Below are positions 9,825 to 18,711 of a stretch of 56,777 bases of DNA, one piece after another. How positions within the stretch are numbered: position 1 is the first letter of the stretch; every line of letters starts with the position of its first letter. The stretch is taken from the NCBI RefSeq assembly GCF_014652935.1, contig NZ_BMZT01000013.1, positions 1 to 56,777 of the forward strand, given 5' to 3'. A program made the translations under genes and the position numbers. The stretch comes from Luteimonas padinae (lineage in GTDB: Bacteria; Pseudomonadota; Gammaproteobacteria; Xanthomonadales; Xanthomonadaceae). A model generated the notes under the pieces. It was not told where the DNA came from. It did not search any database and saw only the letters and a program-made list of their open reading frames with translations.

Positions 9825-10925
9825 ATGAAAGCGAACCAGAACCGTGGCCGGGTGCTCGTCGTCGACGACCAGGCCGCCAACCTGCGCGTGGTGAGCGCCC
9901 TGCTCGAACGGCAGGGCTACGAGGTCGCCGTTGCCGGAGACGGAGAGGCGGCGCTCGCGATCGCCGAGGACCAGGCGCCCGACCTGATGCTGCTCGACAT
10001 GATGATGCCGGGCATGGACGGCTTCGGGGTCATGGAGGAAATCCGCCTGCGCGCGCTGCTGCCGCGGGTGCCGGTGGTCTTCCTCACTGCCGCCCAGGAC
10101 CGCGGCCTGCTGCTGCGCGCCTTCGAGGCCGGCGCGGTCGACTACGTGGTGAAGCCCTTCATCCCGGATGAGCTGGTGGCGCGGGTGAACGCGCACATCG
10201 GCCTCAAGCTCGCGCGTGACCGGCTGGAACAGGTCGCGCGCGAACGCCAGGAACTGGTGAACCTGGTCGCGCACGACCTGAAGAATCCGCTGACCAGCGT
10301 GGTCTTCGCCAGCGACATCATGGTCGCCGGCACGCTGCGGCCCGAACGCGTGCCGCGCTACCTGCAGATGATCCGCGACAGCGCCGAGGAAGGGCTGGGC
10401 TACATCAGCCGCTACCTGGAAACCCAGGCGCGCGCGCGCGATGCGCGCAGTGCCCGCGACGCGCGCGTCGAGCTGGCCAGCGTGGTGGAGTGGATCGTGG
10501 GCCGCTACGAGCTGCAGTTCGAGGACAGCGGCAGCCGGCTGCGCGTGTGCCGGCCGATCGAAGGCGTCGTGGCGATTGACGAGCTGGTGCTGCGACAGGT
10601 AGCCGGCAACCTGGTCGGCAACGCCATGAAGTACGCGCCCTCCAGCGACGTCGACATCCTCTGCAATCCCGGAGCGCCGGGGTTCCGGCAGCTGCGCGTG
10701 GCCGACCGCGGCCCCGGCGTGCCGCGCGACCGCCAGCGCGAGCTGTTCACGCCGTTCTCCCGCCTGACCGAGGTCGATCCGGCGCGCGCCGGCACGTCCA
10801 GCGGCCTGGGGCTGTCACTGGCCCGGCAGATCGTCAGCGACGCCGGCGGCCAGCTCTGGTATGAGGACCGCGAGGGCGGCGGGGCCTGCTTCGTGGTGGA
10901 GCTTCCGGAGGCGCCGACGGCCTGA
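9825..10925 (+). CDS. Hybrid response regulator-histidine kinase
   Basis: 366 residues with an inverted hybrid layout. A receiver domain (1-125) carries DD at 14-15, phospho-acceptor Asp58 (LLDMMMPGMDGF) and Lys110. A short coiled linker leads to a HisKA domain with His150 in LVAHDLKNPLTSV. A HATPase domain follows, with an N-box (NLVGNAMKYAP), G1 (DRGPGVP), an F-box and G2 (SSGLGLSLA). There are no membrane segments, so it is a soluble kinase whose receiver likely gates its own activity or relays from a partner. The ATG is preceded by GAAAGGGG. No cognate regulator is adjacent. Confidence 0.92.
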   Translation: MKANQNRGRVLVVDDQAANLRVVSALLERQGYEVAVAGDGEAALAIAEDQAPDLMLLDMMMPGMDGFGVMEEIRLRALLPRVPVVFLTAAQDRGLLLRAFEAGAVDYVVKPFIPDELVARVNAHIGLKLARDRLEQVARERQELVNLVAHDLKNPLTSVVFASDIMVAGTLRPERVPRYLQMIRDSAEEGLGYISRYLETQARARDARSARDARVELASVVEWIVGRYELQFEDSGSRLRVCRPIEGVVAIDELVLRQVAGNLVGNAMKYAPSSDVDILCNPGAPGFRQLRVADRGPGVPRDRQRELFTPFSRLTEVDPARAGTSSGLGLSLARQIVSDAGGQLWYEDREGGGACFVVELPEAPTA

Positions 10926-10976
10926 GGTCGCGGCGCGCCGCGCCTGCCGGAGTGGTCCGCCGACCGGGCCGGGGGC

Positions 10977-11423
10977 TCAGTCCTCGCCGCGGGTCGGCCG
11001 CTCGCCGATGTCGGTCGCGTGCGGATCCGGCTCGGGGCGGTCGAGCGCCTCGCGGATGCGGCTGGAGCGGCCTTCGATGGCTTCACGCTCGGCCAGCTTG
11101 CGGCGATGGCGGGCGACCGCGTACAGCGCGGCACCGACGCCGACCGCGGCTGCGGCCAGCGCCACCGGATGGCGACGGGCCACGGTGCCGACCGCACGCG
11201 CGCCGGTGCGCGCCGCGCCCATGGCCACCCCGGCCTGCAGCCACTTGCCGGCACCGGCCTGGGCGCCTTGCAGCCAGTGGCCGGCGCTGCCGGGCGCATC
11301 CTGCAACCACTTGCCGGCACCATCGGCGCCGTTGCGGAGGCCGTCGCCGAGGCGGCTGGCAAGGTCCAGCGCCCGGTCGGGAATGGCGTTGCGGACATCG
11401 CGGATGAGGGTGCGCTTGCGCAT
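10977..11423 (-). CDS. Small single-span protein with a period-11 WLQ repeat
   Basis: 148 residues. The N-terminal half carries three copies of an 11-residue repeat with W39, W50 and W61 (GKWLQ, GHWLQ, GKWLQ), which would form an amphipathic helix. One transmembrane helix (about 85-103, HPVALAAAAVGVGAALY) follows, then a charged tail rich in Arg, Glu and Asp. AGGAG lies 7 nt before the ATG. I do not recognise the family. The shape suggests a membrane-surface or membrane-shaping protein, but that is inference. Confidence 0.65.
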   Translation of the reverse strand: MRKRTLIRDVRNAIPDRALDLASRLGDGLRNGADGAGKWLQDAPGSAGHWLQGAQAGAGKWLQAGVAMGAARTGARAVGTVARRHPVALAAAAVGVGAALYAVARHRRKLAEREAIEGRSSRIREALDRPEPDPHATDIGERPTRGED

Positions 11424-11538
11424 GCATGACTCCTGGTGGCGGTGCGACGGCTGGCGCCGGCGCGGTTGATCGGGAGGATCGGAGGCTGGCAGTGTCGGCC
11501 GCCCGCCGTGGTGCCGGCGTGATCCGACGCGCGTCCGT

Positions 11539-14070
11539 TCAGCTGCCGCGCGGGCGTGCGCGATGGGTGGCAACGGCGTTCCAGGGATCCTCGGGCCAGG
11601 GATGCTTCGGGTAGCGTCCCTTCATTTCCCGGCGTACTTCCGGCCATGTGCGGTCCCAGAAGCCGCGCAGGTCGGTGGTGACCTGCAGCGGGCGACCCGC
11701 GGGCGACAGCAGGTGCAGCAGCAGCGGCACGCGGCCGTCGGCGACGCGCGGCGTGTCGGCCAGGCCGAACAGCTCCTGCAGCTTCGCCGCCAGCACCGGC
11801 GGGCGCGGCGCGCCGTCGTCGCCGATGCCGTAGTCGATGACGCGCGCCTGGCCCGAGGGCACGGTGATGCGCACCGGCGCCAGCGCGTCGAGCGCCTGTT
11901 GCAGCGGCCAGTCGAGGCGCGAGCGCAGCGCGTTCGAGAGCTCCTCGGCGCCGAGCGCATCCAGGCGCGTCTTGCCGGCGAAGGCCGGACGCAGCCAGTC
12001 GTCCAGGCTGTCGAGCAGGGCCGCGTCACCGACGTCGGGCAGGCCGAGGTCGGGCCGCCAGGCGCGCAGGCTGGCAACGCGCGCGCGCCACTGGCGCAGG
12101 CCGTCGCTCCAGGGCAGCACATCCAGGCCAAGGTCGCGCACCGCGTCAGCCAGGGCCTGCGCGGCAGCGGCGGGATCGGGCCGCCCGGCGGGCCGGCTGT
12201 CGAGCACGATGCCGGCGAAGCGGCGCACGCGCTCGGCGACCAGGGCGCGGCGCCCAGCGTCCCAGCGGGTCTCGTCGCGTTCGCTGAAGTGCTCGCCGAA
12301 GTCGCGCCGCAGCACCGCCTCGTCCACCGGCGCCGCGCGCAGCAGCAGGGCGTCGCCGCGCGCCTCGAAGCGCAGCTCGGTGGCCACCAGCCAGGGCTCG
12401 CCCACCAGCCCGCTGTCGTCGGTCAGTCGCGCCATGCGGCCGTTCGCCAGCTGGTAGCGGCGCAGGTCGGAGGCGTGGCGCGCGGCGATGCGGTCCGGAA
12501 AGGCGTGCGCCAGAAGGTCGCCGAGCGCGTGTGCCGGGAGCTCGCCGGGCGGCGGCGTCTCCACGCGCAGGCGGCGGCGCCACTGGCGGGCGGCGGCATC
12601 GATGGCGGCGAGCGCGGCGCGGCTGGCGTCGGCGGGCACGCGCCGCTCGCGGAATCCCGCGAGCGCGCGCCAGCGCGCGGCCAGCGCATCGCTGCGCGAA
12701 CGCAGCGGATCGCGCGCCTCGAGCAGCGCGGCCAGGTCGCAGGCCAGCGCGCGCGACACCGGGTCGCGCGCGGCCAGCAGCATCGCGGCCAGCCGCGGGT
12801 GCGTGCCGAGCACGAGCATCCTTCGGCCCTGCGGCGTGATCGTCCCGGCGGCATCGAGTGCGCCGAGCCCGCGCAGCAGGTCGCGCGCCGCGGCCATCGC
12901 CCCTGGCGGCGGCGGATCCACGAAGCGCAGCGCCTCGCTGCCCCAGACCGCCAGCTCCAGCGCCAGGCCCGCCAGCTCGACCTGCGCGATCTCCGGCCGC
13001 CGCTGCGGCTCCAGGCGCTGCGACTCCGGCCACAGCCGCCAGGCCCGGCCCGGGGCCACGCGCCCCGCACGCCCCGCGCGCTGGTCGGCCGACGCCTGCG
13101 CGATCCGCACCACGTCGAGCCGGCTGAAGCCACTGTTGGGGTCATGCCGCGGCTCGCGCGCCAGCCCGCTGTCGACGACCACGCGCACGCCGGGCAGGGT
13201 CACGCTGGACTCCGCCACGTTGGTCGCCAGCACCACCCGCCGCCGGCCATCGGCCGCCGGCTGCAGCACGCGCGCCTGCTGCTCCACCGGCAGGTCGCCG
13301 TGCAGCGCCAGCACCTCGACGCCGGGCATCGCGGTCCCGGTTGCGGCGACATCGCTCCCGGCATCCTCCAGCACCCGGGACAGGCGCTCGATCTCGCGAC
13401 GCCCGGGCAGGAACACCAGCACGTCGCCCGGATGCGACGCCAGCGCATGCCCGACCGCCCGTCGCGCCTGGTGCTCGACCGCCTCGTCGCGGCGAGCCGG
13501 GAAATGCGCCACCTCGACCGGAAAGCTCCGCCCCGCGCTCGACAGCCGCGGGGCCTCAAGAAACGCCGCCAGGCGCTCGCCATCCAGCGTCGCCGACATC
13601 ACCACGATCCGCAGGTCCTCGCGCAGCCCCGCCTGCACGTCCAGCGCCAGCGCCAGCCCCAGGTCCGCCGCGAGATGGCGCTCGTGGAACTCGTCGAACA
13701 GCAGCGCCCCCACGCCCTCGAGCATCGGATCGTCCTGCAGCATGCGCGTGAGGATGCCCTCGGTGACCACCTCGACCCGCGTCGCCGCCGACACCCGGCG
13801 CTCGAAGCGGATCCGGTAGCCGACCGTCTGCCCGACCTCCTCGCCCAGCGACGCCGCCATGAACCCCGCCGCCGCCCGCGCCGCCACCCGCCGCGGCTCC
13901 AGCATCACGATCCGCCGCCCTTCGAGCCACGGCGCGTCCAGCAGCGCCAGCGGCACGCGCGTGGTCTTGCCCGCCCCCGGCGGCGCCTCCAGCACCAGCC
14001 GCGGATGCGCCGCGAGCGAGGCCCGGATCTCCGGCAGCAGTCCATCAATGGGAAACGTCGGCTCGCTCAC
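11539..14070 (-). CDS. hrpB: ATP-dependent helicase HrpB
   Basis: DEAH-type RNA helicase of the HrpB family, about 843 residues from the GTG at 14070. Walker A (APPGAGKTT) is at 29-37 and the DEFH box (DEFHERHL) at 126-133; then SAT (VMSATLDG), QRAGRAGR and the HrpB-specific C-terminal domain ending PKHPWPEDPW. Its cellular role is poorly defined. The GTG start gives the normal family N-terminus (FPIDGLLPEI). A GGAGG lies about 15 nt upstream, farther than usual, so the start is the least certain part. No in-frame ATG fits better. Confidence 0.93.
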   Translation of the reverse strand: MSEPTFPIDGLLPEIRASLAAHPRLVLEAPPGAGKTTRVPLALLDAPWLEGRRIVMLEPRRVAARAAAGFMAASLGEEVGQTVGYRIRFERRVSAATRVEVVTEGILTRMLQDDPMLEGVGALLFDEFHERHLAADLGLALALDVQAGLREDLRIVVMSATLDGERLAAFLEAPRLSSAGRSFPVEVAHFPARRDEAVEHQARRAVGHALASHPGDVLVFLPGRREIERLSRVLEDAGSDVAATGTAMPGVEVLALHGDLPVEQQARVLQPAADGRRRVVLATNVAESSVTLPGVRVVVDSGLAREPRHDPNSGFSRLDVVRIAQASADQRAGRAGRVAPGRAWRLWPESQRLEPQRRPEIAQVELAGLALELAVWGSEALRFVDPPPPGAMAAARDLLRGLGALDAAGTITPQGRRMLVLGTHPRLAAMLLAARDPVSRALACDLAALLEARDPLRSRSDALAARWRALAGFRERRVPADASRAALAAIDAAARQWRRRLRVETPPPGELPAHALGDLLAHAFPDRIAARHASDLRRYQLANGRMARLTDDSGLVGEPWLVATELRFEARGDALLLRAAPVDEAVLRRDFGEHFSERDETRWDAGRRALVAERVRRFAGIVLDSRPAGRPDPAAAAQALADAVRDLGLDVLPWSDGLRQWRARVASLRAWRPDLGLPDVGDAALLDSLDDWLRPAFAGKTRLDALGAEELSNALRSRLDWPLQQALDALAPVRITVPSGQARVIDYGIGDDGAPRPPVLAAKLQELFGLADTPRVADGRVPLLLHLLSPAGRPLQVTTDLRGFWDRTWPEVRREMKGRYPKHPWPEDPWNAVATHRARPRGS

Positions 14071-14165
14071 CCGCAAAGGATAAGGACCTCCGGCCCGTAA
14101 AGCAGCGCGCGACAGCGCGTCGGGCTCGCCCCCACCGCCGAAGCCGGAGCACGTCACGTCGCCGA

Positions 14166-14275
14166 AGCGCGCCGCTGCGCAGGGGGCATGGGCAGCGCAC
14201 AAGGATGTGCGCGGAAGGCGAATCAGCCACGGACGGCTGCTTCGCCGGTCCATGCCCCCTGCGCAGCGGCGCGCT
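14166..14275. repeat. Perfect 26-bp inverted repeat enclosing two hairpins (hrpB-tatD gap)
   Basis: The arm at 14166-14191 is an exact reverse complement of 14250-14275 (left arm starts AGCGCGCCGCTGCGCAGG). The 58-nt interior folds into two further hairpins. One is GCGCAC/GTGCGC (14195-14212, loop AAGGAT). The other is GGCGAA/TTCGCC stacked on CAGCC/GGCTG (14217-14246). Together they make a T-shaped three-way junction. It lies between the divergent hrpB and tatD starts and fills most of their 268-bp gap. Confidence 0.8.
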
Positions 14276-14338
14276 CCCTCCCGAAGCCGAACGCCTCCAC
14301 CGGCAGCCCACCAACAGGCACCCACCTACAATGCCCGC

Positions 14339-15130
14339 ATGGACCTCATCGACATCGGCCTAAACCTCACCCACGACAGCTTCGACCACGACCGCGACCG
14401 GGTCTGGCAGCGCGCCCGCGCCGCCGGCGTCGTCCAGGCCGTCCTCACCGGGGCCAGCCGCGAGCACTCCCCGCTCGCCCTCGAACTCGCCCGCACCCGC
14501 CCCGGCGAATGGTTCGCCACCGCCGGCGTGCACCCGCACCACGCCAGCGAATACACCGCCGAATGCGACGCCGAGATGCGCGCCCTCCACGCCCATCCCG
14601 AAGTCGTCGCCGTCGGCGAATGCGGCCTCGACTACTTCCGCGACTTCTCCCCGCGCCCCGCCCAGCGCAAGGCCTTCGAACGCCAGCTCGAGATCGCCGC
14701 CGACACCGGCAAGCCGCTGTTCCTGCACCAGCGCGACGCCCACGCCGACTTCGTCGCGATCATGAAGGACTTCGAGGGCCGCATCGGCCCGGCGGTGGTG
14801 CACTGCTTCACCGGCACCCGCGAGGAGCTGTTCGACTGCATCGACCGCGACTGGCACATCGGCATCACCGGCTGGCTGTGCGACGAGCGCCGCGGCCAGC
14901 ACCTGCGCGACATCGTCGGCAACATCCCCGCCAACCGGCTGATGGTGGAGACCGACGCGCCCTACCTGCTGCCGCGCACGCTCAAGCCCGTGCCGAAGGA
15001 CCGCCGCAACGAGCCGGCCTTCCTGCCGCACATCGTCGAGGAGCTCGCGCGCGACCGCGGCGAGGACGTCGCGGTGACCGCAGCCAATGCCACGGCCGCC
15101 ACGCGCGCGTTCTTCCGCCTGCCGGGCTGA
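14339..15130 (+). CDS. tatD: TatD family metal-dependent deoxyribonuclease
   Basis: A TIM-barrel metallohydrolase of 263 residues; TatD is a 3'-5' exonuclease on single-stranded DNA and RNA. The N-terminus IDIGLNLTHDSFDHDRD is TatD-type rather than YcfH-type. Metal ligands are seen in AVGECGLDYFRD, PLFLHQRDAH, VVHCFTG and METDAPYLL. The ATG at 14339 is used; an ATG 8 nt earlier is out of frame. It is divergent from hrpB, with the cruciform in between. Confidence 0.95.
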   Translation: MDLIDIGLNLTHDSFDHDRDRVWQRARAAGVVQAVLTGASREHSPLALELARTRPGEWFATAGVHPHHASEYTAECDAEMRALHAHPEVVAVGECGLDYFRDFSPRPAQRKAFERQLEIAADTGKPLFLHQRDAHADFVAIMKDFEGRIGPAVVHCFTGTREELFDCIDRDWHIGITGWLCDERRGQHLRDIVGNIPANRLMVETDAPYLLPRTLKPVPKDRRNEPAFLPHIVEELARDRGEDVAVTAANATAATRAFFRLPG

Positions 15131-15138
15131 GGATCCGC

Positions 15139-15963
15139 CTACGGCATCATGGCGTCCTGGTCCAGCGGCGCGCCCACCACGAAGGTCGTGGTTTCCAGTT
15201 CGTAGCCGATGGCATCCGGCGGCGCGTCCGCATCCAGCACGATCTGGTCGGCATGCATGCCGGCGCCGGGGTTGAACCCGCGGTCGGTGTGGCTGGCGAA
15301 GCCCCAGCGCGCGCCCCCGGACCAGACGCAGGCCGTGCCGCCACGCTGCGACCGCCAGCGGTTGCAGGACTGGCCAGCCACGGTTTCCGGCGCGGAGCCT
15401 GCCTGCGGATCGCTTCCGCTGGACGCATCGACAGAGGCCAGGACGATGTCGGGATTGCCTTCGCCCTCCGTGCGCGCCCCCGTCTCCAGGTCGACCAGGA
15501 TCGAGCGCTGCGCGTCCACGTATCCGTGGATGCCGGTGAGGGCGAGCGTGAACGTGCAGAGCGCCTCGGGCGTGCCGGCCGCGTCCGGCGGCTCGGCATG
15601 CCAGGTTTCCATGCGATAGGCGAGATGCTCGCGGTCGCGCCACATGCGCCAGCGCGATGTACCGACCAGGTGCTCATCGGACGACGGCAGGGGCTGGGTC
15701 GCGATTCCCGCATTCCTGCAGCTTTCGACGCGGTGCCGGTAACCCTCCAGCTGGGCATTGCGCCCGTTCTCGAGCATCTGCACGACTTGATCGAGGTACA
15801 GGCTCGGCGCGTCTCCTGCATCAGGGGATGCCGGGTCCGGGGATCCCGGCCGCCTTTCGTCCTGATCGCCCGCATCGCTGCAGCCAGCGCCAAGAAACAA
15901 CAACAGCGCGAAGGCAAGTCCGGTTACCCGGCCCGTGCGCACGCTGCGGAATGTGTCCTGCAT
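15139..15963 (-). CDS. Hypothetical lipoprotein, third gene of the OmpA-lipoprotein cluster
   Basis: 274 residues from the ATG at 15963, preceded by GGAG at 9 nt; an alternative ATG lies at 15978. A lipoprotein signal (LLLFLGAGC) is followed by an acidic linker, and then a domain of about 220 residues containing four cysteines that could form disulfides (ESCRNAG, EALCTF, QSCNRW, TACVW). No catalytic motif is visible and I do not recognise the family. It begins a few bases after the stop of the OmpA-like lipoprotein, so the three genes reading leftward from 18625 look like one operon. Confidence 0.75.
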   Translation of the reverse strand: MQDTFRSVRTGRVTGLAFALLLFLGAGCSDAGDQDERRPGSPDPASPDAGDAPSLYLDQVVQMLENGRNAQLEGYRHRVESCRNAGIATQPLPSSDEHLVGTSRWRMWRDREHLAYRMETWHAEPPDAAGTPEALCTFTLALTGIHGYVDAQRSILVDLETGARTEGEGNPDIVLASVDASSGSDPQAGSAPETVAGQSCNRWRSQRGGTACVWSGGARWGFASHTDRGFNPGAGMHADQIVLDADAPPDAIGYELETTTFVVGAPLDQDAMMP

Positions 15964-15982
15964 GGTCCGGAACTCCATGGGT

Positions 15983-17032
15983 TCAATCCAGGCGGACGAG
16001 TTCTACCCGACGGTTCTTCGCGCGCCCCTCGTCGGTGTCGTTGTCGGCCACAGGCTGCGACTGGCCGTGGCCCGTGGCTTCCAGCCGTGATGCGTCGATG
16101 CTCTGCACCACCAACGCGGCCACCACCGACTGCGCTCGCGCTTCGGACAGGCGCTGGTTGTGCGCGGCATCCCCCGTGGCGTCGGTATGGCCATCGATCG
16201 ACAGGCGCAGCGCGGGATCCTCGCGCAGCAGCGCCAGCACCTGGTCGATCTGCGGCTGCGAGTCGGAAAGGATGTCGGCCTTGTCGACGGCGAAGTTGAC
16301 TTGGATGGCCACGCGGCCGTCGGCGTCGATCTGCCGCTTGAGTTCGGAGGCCTCGAGCAGGCCGGCGGTGATTTCGAGCGGCGTGGTTTCGACCACGCGC
16401 AGGTTTCCGCCGTTCGAGTAGCCGCCCACCTGGATCCAGATGTCGCGGTCGTGCCGGCGGATCACGAAGGTTTCCACCGGTCCGGAAAAGGTATTGCCCA
16501 TCGACGAATAGAGGCGGGACTGGAGCTCGGGATCGGCATCCTCCACCGCCTCGCGGAACTCCTCGGGAATGCGTCCCTGCGCGATGCTCTGGCCGCCCGC
16601 CTGCCGGATCGCGGCCTGCATGTTGCGCTGGTATTCAAGCAGGGAGAACGTCTTGCCTTGCGCCTTGTCGCCGATGATCCGGCCGCCGAACAAGCGGCCC
16701 TCGACCCATTCCATGCGGTCTCCGGTCCAGAACGGGATGCGCTCGAAGTCGGAGGCCTCCTCGCCCTGGTACACGTAACCCGCGGGCAGGCGCAGGTACG
16801 GGAACTCGCCCAGCGCAATTTCGCTGAGCGGAACGTTCGCGATGTCGAAGCCGGGTTCCGGGGCGCTCTCCGCTTCGCTGGCGGCGGATCCGGCATCCGG
16901 ATCCGGCGTCGCCTGCGGCGCAGGAGGTGCCGCAGTTGCGGCCGCGGACTCCTGTTCTTTGTCAGGCGCGCCTCCGCACGCCGCCAAGCCCAGGGCCAGC
17001 GCAACGGCCACTGCAGGATTTCGGTTTCGCAT
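15983..17032 (-). CDS. OmpA-family lipoprotein with one N-terminal module
   Basis: 349 residues. The lipobox is GLAAC. After a low-complexity linker comes one copy of a module (FPYLRLPAGYVYQG ... FWTGDRMEWVEGR) shared with its neighbour, and then an OmpA-like peptidoglycan-binding domain (last 119 residues: NFAVDKADIL, DGHTDATGDAAHNQRLS, AKNRRVEL). It likely tethers the outer membrane to peptidoglycan. Its OmpA domain matches that of the upstream paralogue at about 108 of 119 residues, far closer than the N-terminal halves, which suggests a recent duplication or gene conversion. Confidence 0.88.
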   Translation of the reverse strand: MRNRNPAVAVALALGLAACGGAPDKEQESAAATAAPPAPQATPDPDAGSAASEAESAPEPGFDIANVPLSEIALGEFPYLRLPAGYVYQGEEASDFERIPFWTGDRMEWVEGRLFGGRIIGDKAQGKTFSLLEYQRNMQAAIRQAGGQSIAQGRIPEEFREAVEDADPELQSRLYSSMGNTFSGPVETFVIRRHDRDIWIQVGGYSNGGNLRVVETTPLEITAGLLEASELKRQIDADGRVAIQVNFAVDKADILSDSQPQIDQVLALLREDPALRLSIDGHTDATGDAAHNQRLSEARAQSVVAALVVQSIDASRLEATGHGQSQPVADNDTDEGRAKNRRVELVRLD

Positions 17033-17050
17033 GGTCTTCTGCTCCTTCAG

Positions 17051-18625
17051 TCAGTCCAGCCGCACCAGCTCGACCCGGCGGTTCTTCGCCCGGCCTTCTT
17101 CAGTGTCGTTGTCGGCCACCGGCTGCGACTGGCCGTGGCCCTTGGCTTCCAGTCGCGATGCGTCGATACCCTGCGCCACCAGCGCGGCCACCACCGACTG
17201 CGCGCGCGCTTCGGACAGGCGCTGGTTGTGTCCGGCGTTTCCGGTGTCGTCGGTGTGGCCGTCGACCGACAGGCGCAGCGCCGGATCCTCGCGCAGCAGC
17301 GCCAGCACCTGGTCGATCTGCGGCTGCGAGTCGGGAAGGATGTCGGCCTTGTCGACCGCGAAGTTGACCTGGATGGCCACGCGACCGTCGGCGTCGAGCT
17401 GCTGCTTGAGCGCGGAGGCCGGCAGCAGCGCCGCGGTCTGCACGAAGCCCTTGCGCTCGGCGACCACCCAGCCCGAGGAGAGGTAGTCCAGCGCCGCGTG
17501 CACCCAGACCTGGCGCCCGTCCGCAAGGTCGACGCGGTAGACGCGCGATTCATAGTCGTCCCAGCCGAAGCCCGTGGCATCGCTGTAGAAGCCCTTCAGG
17601 TCGCTGTCGTAGCGATCCGACGCTTCTTTGGGGATCCGACCCTCGAACACCAGCACGCCGCCGGCCTCGGCCATCATCGCCTCGAGGTTGCGACGCACTT
17701 CGTGCATGGAGTTGGCGCGCTCCCGGGCCCTCACGTCCGCGGCATAGGTCCTGCCCTCCACCTCCTCGAACCCGCTGCCGGTCCAGAACGGGTACATGTC
17801 GAAGTCGCGCTGCTTGGGCCGGTTGCCATCGGCATAGCCCGCCGGAAGCGACAGATGGGGGAACGCGCCGCTCCAACGCGCGCTGGCCTCGAACGGACGC
17901 TCTTCCACCACCACCAGCGCAGCGCCGTGGGAATGCGTGGACAGCTGCATCCAGATGTTCCGGCCCGTCTGGCGGATGACGTGGACCGTGGTCGCTGCCT
18001 CGGCATCGAGATTGACCCCCTCGATGAAGCCGCCGCCGATCTCGGCCTCGAGCTGCGGGCCGTAGTAGAAGTCGCGCTGCAGCGGACCCTCGAACACCTG
18101 CTTCGCGCCGGCCTGCTCGAACACCGCCTCCAGGTTGTGGCGCAGTTCGCGCGGGGAGAACTCCTTGTCACCGCGGTGGTCGCGATCGATGCCGAGCAGG
18201 CTGTTCCAGCTCGCACCCTCGACCCAATGCAGGCCGTCGCCGAGCCGGAACGGAAAGCGCGCGAAGCTGCGCTGGTCGGGCCGGTTGACCGGACCGTAGC
18301 CCGCAGGCATGGAGAAGAACGGAAGCTCGCCCAGCGACGCACTGCTCAACGGTACGCTTTGGATGTCGAACGGCACCAGCGCGATCGGGTTGCCTTCCTT
18401 GTCCTCGAGGCCCGACCCGGAACGCGCCGCATCGTCAGCGCCGGCGTCGTCCGTCTCGGGCAGCGCCGCCACGGCTGCTGCGCCGTCGGCGCGCGGAATC
18501 GTGGCATCGTCGGAAGGCCCGGCGGCTGCGCCAGCCGCCGCATCGCCGGCGGGGTCGGTCGCACCGACGCAGGCGGACAGCATCATCGCGAGCACGCACG
18601 CGGCGGCCAGGTTCCCGTTGCGCAT
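17051..18625 (-). CDS. OmpA-family lipoprotein with two N-terminal modules
   Basis: 524 residues with lipobox MLSAC. Two tandem copies of the LPAGY module follow (LPFFSMPAGYGPVNRPDQ near residue 100 and LSLPAGYADGNRPKQ near residue 260), each continuing with a conserved WVEG / VEGRTY-type segment. The OmpA C-terminal domain (DGHTDDTGNAGHNQRLS) comes last. The 349-residue paralogue next to it has one module fewer. First gene of the cluster, envelope-anchored. The role of the module is unknown; I did not recognise it as a named domain. Confidence 0.88.
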   Translation of the reverse strand: MRNGNLAAACVLAMMLSACVGATDPAGDAAAGAAAGPSDDATIPRADGAAAVAALPETDDAGADDAARSGSGLEDKEGNPIALVPFDIQSVPLSSASLGELPFFSMPAGYGPVNRPDQRSFARFPFRLGDGLHWVEGASWNSLLGIDRDHRGDKEFSPRELRHNLEAVFEQAGAKQVFEGPLQRDFYYGPQLEAEIGGGFIEGVNLDAEAATTVHVIRQTGRNIWMQLSTHSHGAALVVVEERPFEASARWSGAFPHLSLPAGYADGNRPKQRDFDMYPFWTGSGFEEVEGRTYAADVRARERANSMHEVRRNLEAMMAEAGGVLVFEGRIPKEASDRYDSDLKGFYSDATGFGWDDYESRVYRVDLADGRQVWVHAALDYLSSGWVVAERKGFVQTAALLPASALKQQLDADGRVAIQVNFAVDKADILPDSQPQIDQVLALLREDPALRLSVDGHTDDTGNAGHNQRLSEARAQSVVAALVAQGIDASRLEAKGHGQSQPVADNDTEEGRAKNRRVELVRLD

Positions 18626-18711
18626 TCCTCTTGCTCCTACGGTCGGAAAGCGGCGAGCTTACCGGATGTTCCCGACGGTCCCGGGACACGCGCCGCTCCG
18701 CGGCGCGCGCC

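Noticed and set aside
11563..14100. An 845-codon open frame on the plus strand opposite hrpB
   Set aside because: It is antisense to a full-length hrpB with all helicase motifs; low-complexity Arg/Gln/His composition, no domain.
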